Shown: one piece after another, positions 60,757 through 64,000 of the stretch
Numbering within the stretch: the first letter of the stretch is position 1
How the letters are laid out: each line of letters starts with the position of its first letter
DNA from: Leptospiraceae bacterium
GTDB lineage: Bacteria > Spirochaetota > Leptospiria > Leptospirales > Leptospiraceae
Assembly (NCBI GenBank): GCA_024233865.1
Contig: JACKPA010000016.1
Location: forward strand, 1 to 64,000
Direction: 5' to 3'
DNA: 64,000 bases
The notes under the pieces: generated by a model
What the model was told of the DNA's origin: nothing
The model's input: the letters and a program-made list of their open reading frames with translations, nothing else
The model's database searches: none
Position numbers and translations under genes: made by a program

Positions 60757-61698
60757 TTAGTTTATTTTTCCAAAGTATTCGATTTCTTTCTCTAAGGTAA
60801 TACCAAATTTATTATAAACACGTTCCTTCACCAATTCAATCAAGAAATGAACGTCGCTTGCCTTTGCATTTCCATTGTTTATGATAAAATTACAGTGTTT
60901 TTGAGATATTTCAGCGTCTCCTTTTGTCATTCCTCTCAAATTCACCTTATCTATCAATTCCCAGCTTTTGATTTCTTTTCCGGATTCATCTTGAATTTTC
61001 GGGTTTTTAAAAACAGAACCGGCACTCTTCCTGTTTTCCGGTTGAGATGCCTTACGTTTTTCTCGCTTTTCTTTCAAAGACAATTCTATTGTTTCCAAGT
61101 CTCCTTTTTCTGTTTGAATCTCAATCCCAAGTATGATAGAGTCTTTTTCTTGTAGGAACTGAGTCCACCTATAGCCATAGTCGATATCAGACTTAGCTAA
61201 CCTAATAACTTTGTCTTTTTTTAAAACATCCACAAATTGAATCACATTAAAAAACTCCCCCCCATAGCAACCAGCATTTTGAATCACTGCACCACCAACG
61301 GAACCGGGAATTGTGCTTAAAAATTCCAAACCGGTGTAGCCCATTAGAGAAATATTTCTAAAAACCGGAGTTGTGTTGGCAGCAGCTCCGATATAAAAGC
61401 TTGAGTCCGAAATTTGATTGTAGTCCTTAAACGTTCCGCTGAGACGAATGACTGCAAAATCGTCTGGAGTATCAGATATCAGAATATTCGTCCCTCCGCC
61501 AAGCAACTTATACGGAAGGGAATAGTTCGATAATAAACATACTGCATTTACCAAATCGTCTACAGAAGCCGGTTCAATAACCAAAGGGGAAACGCCTCCT
61601 ATTTTGAAAGATGAGAATTTTGACAAAGGCTGATCTCTTTGAATATTTACTTTATTTTTTGATAAATCAAAAATTAACTCTTGAATTGGTATAACCAT
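60757..61698 (-). CDS. murB: UDP-N-acetylenolpyruvoylglucosamine reductase MurB
   Basis: MurB reduces the enolpyruvyl group to give UDP-MurNAc, using FAD and NADPH. The 313-residue protein shows SFKIGG, the FAD-binding LGGGTNILISD, GSVGGAVIQNAGCYGGEF, YRWTQF and the catalytic serine in KSAGSVFKNP; it lacks the extra loop of type I enzymes, so it looks type II. It is the third separate peptidoglycan locus in the window. It starts with ATG and precedes the WYL regulator. Confidence 0.94.
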   Translation of the reverse strand: MVIPIQELIFDLSKNKVNIQRDQPLSKFSSFKIGGVSPLVIEPASVDDLVNAVCLLSNYSLPYKLLGGGTNILISDTPDDFAVIRLSGTFKDYNQISDSSFYIGAAANTTPVFRNISLMGYTGLEFLSTIPGSVGGAVIQNAGCYGGEFFNVIQFVDVLKKDKVIRLAKSDIDYGYRWTQFLQEKDSIILGIEIQTEKGDLETIELSLKEKREKRKASQPENRKSAGSVFKNPKIQDESGKEIKSWELIDKVNLRGMTKGDAEISQKHCNFIINNGNAKASDVHFLIELVKERVYNKFGITLEKEIEYFGKIN

Positions 61699-61827
61699 TT
61701 TTAACCTGAAGGTTCTCTTTGTTCAAACTATGGTAAGCAGATTGCTTAAGAAAACACTTTTTTTTTCTTAAAAATTCTGCTTTTTTAGAAAAAGTTATCA
61801 AAGTTTTTATAGTTGATTTGATTTTTA

Positions 61828-61857
61828 TTGACTTAATAATTAATAAAAGAATATTAT
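61828..61857 (+). promoter_or_regulatory. Candidate promoter of the gene at 61883
   Basis: TTGACT (61828-61833) and TATTAT (61852-61857), each one mismatch from consensus, are 18 bases apart, 25 bases before the ATG at 61883. Confidence 0.45.
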
Positions 61858-61882
61858 AAAATTAATTTTTGATAGGCTACCC

Positions 61883-62629
61883 ATGGAATTTATTTTAGAA
61901 TCGACAAGTTTTACCGTTTATTTTAAAAAGTGTACAGAAATCAGAAGAAAGGCATTTGACCTAGAAGATGCTTTTTCTAATATCTGTACGACACCCTTTC
62001 AAATCAACCAAGTCCCTGATTCCGCCCAAGAAGATATTCCTAGGATCATAGCAAATTCAAAAAATGCCCTTAGCCATTTGTTAATTTCTCAAACTCACCT
62101 GCAATACAATACGAATTTAAACTATTTAAAAAAAGTCAGATGGATAGATTTATATGATTATTTTAAAGATATGGTTTATGTTTTGTATACCGGTTTGGAA
62201 AAAGTCAATGTCAATAACTTTCATTATTCTGGGTTTATGACACAATTGTTTTTACCCATGGACAGTGATAAAGAAACGATGTTGTTCTTAATGGAAAGAT
62301 TTTCCAAGCAAAGGAACCTATTTCCTTATGATTACAATGCAAAATTCACATTTGTAGAAAATAGCAAGTTTTTTATTAATTTTACTATTTCTAATGTTAG
62401 AAAGTATTCCGGATCCAAAGAATTACCCAGGTTTGTTCCGGCTTATTTAAAAATGGATGCAACAGGAATCTTGATTACAATAGATATTAATGATAGATTT
62501 GCCTACAATACAGAAAGGGAGTATTTTTCCGATTCTATGGAGGGCTTAAACGTTCTTGCAATGAGTCATGCTATTATTTCCAATAAACTTTCCTCTTTTT
62601 TAGAAAGAGGTGAATTTATGAATGAATAA
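61883..62629 (+). CDS. Hypothetical protein
   Basis: A 248-residue soluble protein with no membrane segment or signal peptide. I do not recognise it with confidence; its size and alternating strand/helix pattern are loosely like the TIGR04255 type. It ends directly before an ATG of the decayed Uma2 fragment. It stands alone between murB and that remnant. GATAGGC near 61872 may be a weak ribosome-binding site. Confidence 0.65.
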   Translation: MEFILESTSFTVYFKKCTEIRRKAFDLEDAFSNICTTPFQINQVPDSAQEDIPRIIANSKNALSHLLISQTHLQYNTNLNYLKKVRWIDLYDYFKDMVYVLYTGLEKVNVNNFHYSGFMTQLFLPMDSDKETMLFLMERFSKQRNLFPYDYNAKFTFVENSKFFINFTISNVRKYSGSKELPRFVPAYLKMDATGILITIDINDRFAYNTEREYFSDSMEGLNVLAMSHAIISNKLSSFLERGEFMNE

Positions 62630-62638
62630 ATGAATTGC

Positions 62639-62900
62639 TTAATAAGAAATTTGCTATGGGAGGGGGAATTTGAGAATGCCAGCGGGAAGTGGTTAAGGTG
62701 GTGTGACAAAAATGGGAAGTTAATTTTAACCGGTAAAGAGTTAGCAGAAGAAGAAAGACACCAAGCTGAAATAGAAAGATTAAAAGCGGGAATGGATCGA
62801 AAAAAAAGACTGGAATCCTAAAAACGAGAACAAGAAGCATGGAAACGAGCTGATCTTTTGGCTAAAGGAACTTGGTTTTGACCCGGAGCATGACGTGTAA
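62639..62900 (+). pseudogene. Uma2-family (DUF820) endonuclease-like remnant
   Basis: Only the C-terminal tail survives. The segment WEGEFENASGKWLRWCDKNG, then TGKELAEEERHQAEIERL, is the typical end of Uma2 proteins. A TAA at 62819-62821 interrupts it. The frame then reads REQEAWKRADLLAK, and after a one-base shift at about 62865 it ends KELGFDPEHDV, the usual C-terminus of the family. The catalytic domain (about 150 residues) is missing. An ATG at 62630 would allow a 63-residue product, but this is probably non-functional. Confidence 0.72.
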
Positions 62901-62960
62901 AAAAGTAAGAAAATCATATATAGCTTAGAAAAAAATTATTAAACCAAAGCCTAAAAAAAC

Positions 62961-62991
62961 TTGACTATAATGATTCTAAAAATCTTATACT
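62961..62991 (+). promoter_or_regulatory. Candidate promoter of the DUF4234 gene
   Basis: TTGACT (62961-62966) and TATACT (62986-62991) are 19 bases apart, 35 bases upstream of the ATG at 63026. The spacing is longer than ideal. Confidence 0.35.
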
Positions 62992-63025
62992 CTATCTTAA
63001 AAAATAGAATAGGAGTTAATATTTT

Positions 63026-63322
63026 ATGGAAAATAGAAATCCAATAGTAGTTTTCCTTTTAACGTGTATAACATGTGGTATCTACGCAATAGTTTGGTGT
63101 GTAAAAACAAAAGAAGAAATGAATGCCAAGGGTGCAGAAATTCCAACTGCTTGGTTATTAATCCTTCCATTTATCAATTTTTATTGGTACTGGAAGTATT
63201 CCGAAGGTGTCGAAAAAGTAACAAAATCAGAAGTTAGTGCAGCTATTGTTTTTGTACTTTTGCTACTTCTCGGACCAATTGGAATGGCTGTTGTTCAAAA
63301 CTATTTTAACAAAGTTTCTTAA
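63026..63322 (+). CDS. DUF4234-family membrane protein
   Basis: A 98-residue inner-membrane protein with three hydrophobic segments. The pattern NPIVVFLLTCITCGIYAIVW, then EIPTAWLLILPFINFYWYWKYSEGVE, is that of the DUF4234 family, whose role is unknown. AGGAG lies upstream of the ATG at a distance of about 11 bases. It has its own candidate promoter and is convergent with dgt. Confidence 0.8.
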   Translation: MENRNPIVVFLLTCITCGIYAIVWCVKTKEEMNAKGAEIPTAWLLILPFINFYWYWKYSEGVEKVTKSEVSAAIVFVLLLLLGPIGMAVVQNYFNKVS

Positions 63323-63356
63323 AACCACCTATATTCAAGCTTTAGACCTGATTTTT

Positions 63357-63384
63357 ATTTCTCTCCCTTAACTGGGGGAGAAAT
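63357..63384. terminator. Hairpin between convergent genes
   Basis: Eleven-base arms (63357-63367 and 63374-63384) pair fully, with one G-T wobble, around TTAACT. It lies between the DUF4234 and dgt stops, as expected for a bidirectional terminator. No T-tract follows on either strand, so a repeat element remains possible. Confidence 0.5.
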
Positions 63385-63405
63385 AATACACCATACCTCC
63401 AAAAA

Positions 63406-64000
63406 TTAAAAATCCTTAGAAAAGTTTGCTATGGTCATTTCATTATACAACTGAGTTGCATATCTGTCAGTCATACCGGCAATATAATCAACAACAACTC
63501 TATGCTTTCCATCTTCTTCTATCCGTTTTTGATAGGAATCCGGAATTTTATCCAAATTTTTCAAAAAGTAGAAAAAGAGATTTTCAATGGTAGACATTCC
63601 TGTTTCTCCCATTTTTTTCACGCTGGGATGATTATAAAGAAAGTGCATAAGAAACTTTTTTAGCTCCATAATCTTATTTTTCATCAAAAGTGAATACGAA
63701 ACAATAGGAAATTCGTCTTTTTGTGCGTTTGATAAAGACTCGATGCTTTGAATGTTTAGATTTTCTATATTTTGATTGGTAGTAGAAAGTAAATCTATCG
63801 TCATAGAATCAATCATTGTCCGGACGGTTTTTCGAATTACTAACTTCAAAGGAGCATTTTTATAAACCGAACGAATTTCTCGGAAAGTTTCTGACCATAT
63901 TTTTACGCCCGCGAGTTCTTCCAAATTTAAGTAATTATTTTCGATTCCATCATCCACGTCATGACTATTATAGGCGATTTCATCCGCAAAATCAACAATC
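63406..64000 (-). CDS. dgt: Deoxyguanosinetriphosphate triphosphohydrolase-like protein Dgt, C-terminal part
   Basis: The gene runs off the right edge, so only about 198 C-terminal residues are seen. The first residues in the window read VDFADEIAYNSHDVDDG, the conserved HD-domain segment of dGTPase-type hydrolases; a methionine codon at 63957 is internal, not a start. Typical following elements are IRSVY, VRKTVRTMIDSM and the C-terminal helices with VVDYIAGMTDRYA. The enzyme cleaves dGTP to deoxyguanosine and triphosphate; some relatives take part in phage defence by nucleotide depletion. Confidence 0.85.
   Translation of the reverse strand, partial: IVDFADEIAYNSHDVDDGIENNYLNLEELAGVKIWSETFREIRSVYKNAPLKLVIRKTVRTMIDSMTIDLLSTTNQNIENLNIQSIESLSNAQKDEFPIVSYSLLMKNKIMELKKFLMHFLYNHPSVKKMGETGMSTIENLFFYFLKNLDKIPDSYQKRIEEDGKHRVVVDYIAGMTDRYATQLYNEMTIANFSKDF

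Noticed and set aside
63957..63957. Methionine at 63957 as the start of the last gene
   Set aside because: The frame continues to the window edge and upstream residues match the conserved dGTPase HD segment, so the gene is cut by the window.
1..64000. CRISPR arrays, tRNA or rRNA genes and intact insertion sequences
   Set aside because: No regularly spaced repeats, cloverleaf-type sequences or transposase motifs were seen by reading; a short tRNA could still be missed without a scan.

Overview
The window is AT-rich, densely packed chromosomal DNA from a Gram-negative, diderm bacterium. It most resembles a low-GC spirochaete of the Leptospira lineage. This is an inference from gene content: a Kdo transferase, a meso-DAP-type MurE, many predicted lipoproteins, stand-alone REC-histidine kinase fusions, two SpoIIE-phosphatase/TPR sensors, a class III adenylate cyclase and TRL/Bor-type lipoproteins. 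I saw no rRNA, tRNA, CRISPR array, intact insertion sequence or prophage. Many genes use TTG or GTG starts.

Region 1 (14-8842). A division and cell-wall block runs leftward (rsmH, an FtsL-like protein, murE, mraY) with no room for ftsI and no mraZ. A REC-kinase lies upstream of it. A rightward murF-purE-purK-queF operon follows.

Region 2 (8862-22481, leftward). An acyl-CoA dehydrogenase is followed by a complete type I Wadjet operon (jetD, jetC, jetB, jetA; 10730-17223). In transcription order the Wadjet genes sit directly behind mutS and a membrane SpoIIE phosphatase, with gaps of 5 and 15 nt, so an anti-plasmid SMC system appears to share a transcript with mismatch repair. This is the clearest defence system in the window.

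Region 3 (22731-30811). A DUF5329-like exported protein, waaA and pgeF are followed by two REC-kinases, one of which lacks its phospho-accepting histidine. Between them is a small gene like those on plasmids, behind a pair of dyad operators. A metK / transketolase C-subunit / polysaccharide ABC permease run completes the region.

Region 4 (31113-46518). A rightward cluster holds an orphan ABC ATPase, a von Willebrand-like/FHA membrane protein, pgsA and a DUF4340-like protein. A leftward pair follows: a VWA membrane protein and a zinc-ribbon/propeller-like protein. Then come an rRNA methyltransferase, a 526-bp intergenic region with a 27-bp hairpin, a small zinc-ribbon gene with leuS, a ketoacyl synthase, a chemoreceptor and trpF.

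Region 5 (46519-64000). This holds an IPT-domain surface protein, a 7TM-SpoIIE-TPR protein next to an adenylate cyclase, a REC-HDOD protein, an MBOAT/SGNH acylation pair, another REC-kinase, an array of five Bor/TRL-type lipoproteins, a WYL regulator, murB, an unknown gene, a decayed Uma2 remnant, a DUF4234 protein and the C-terminal part of dgt.

Signalling dominates the non-metabolic content: four REC-kinase fusions, two SpoIIE phosphatases, one adenylate cyclase, one HDOD protein and one chemoreceptor. Family names come from motif recognition alone; no database search was possible.
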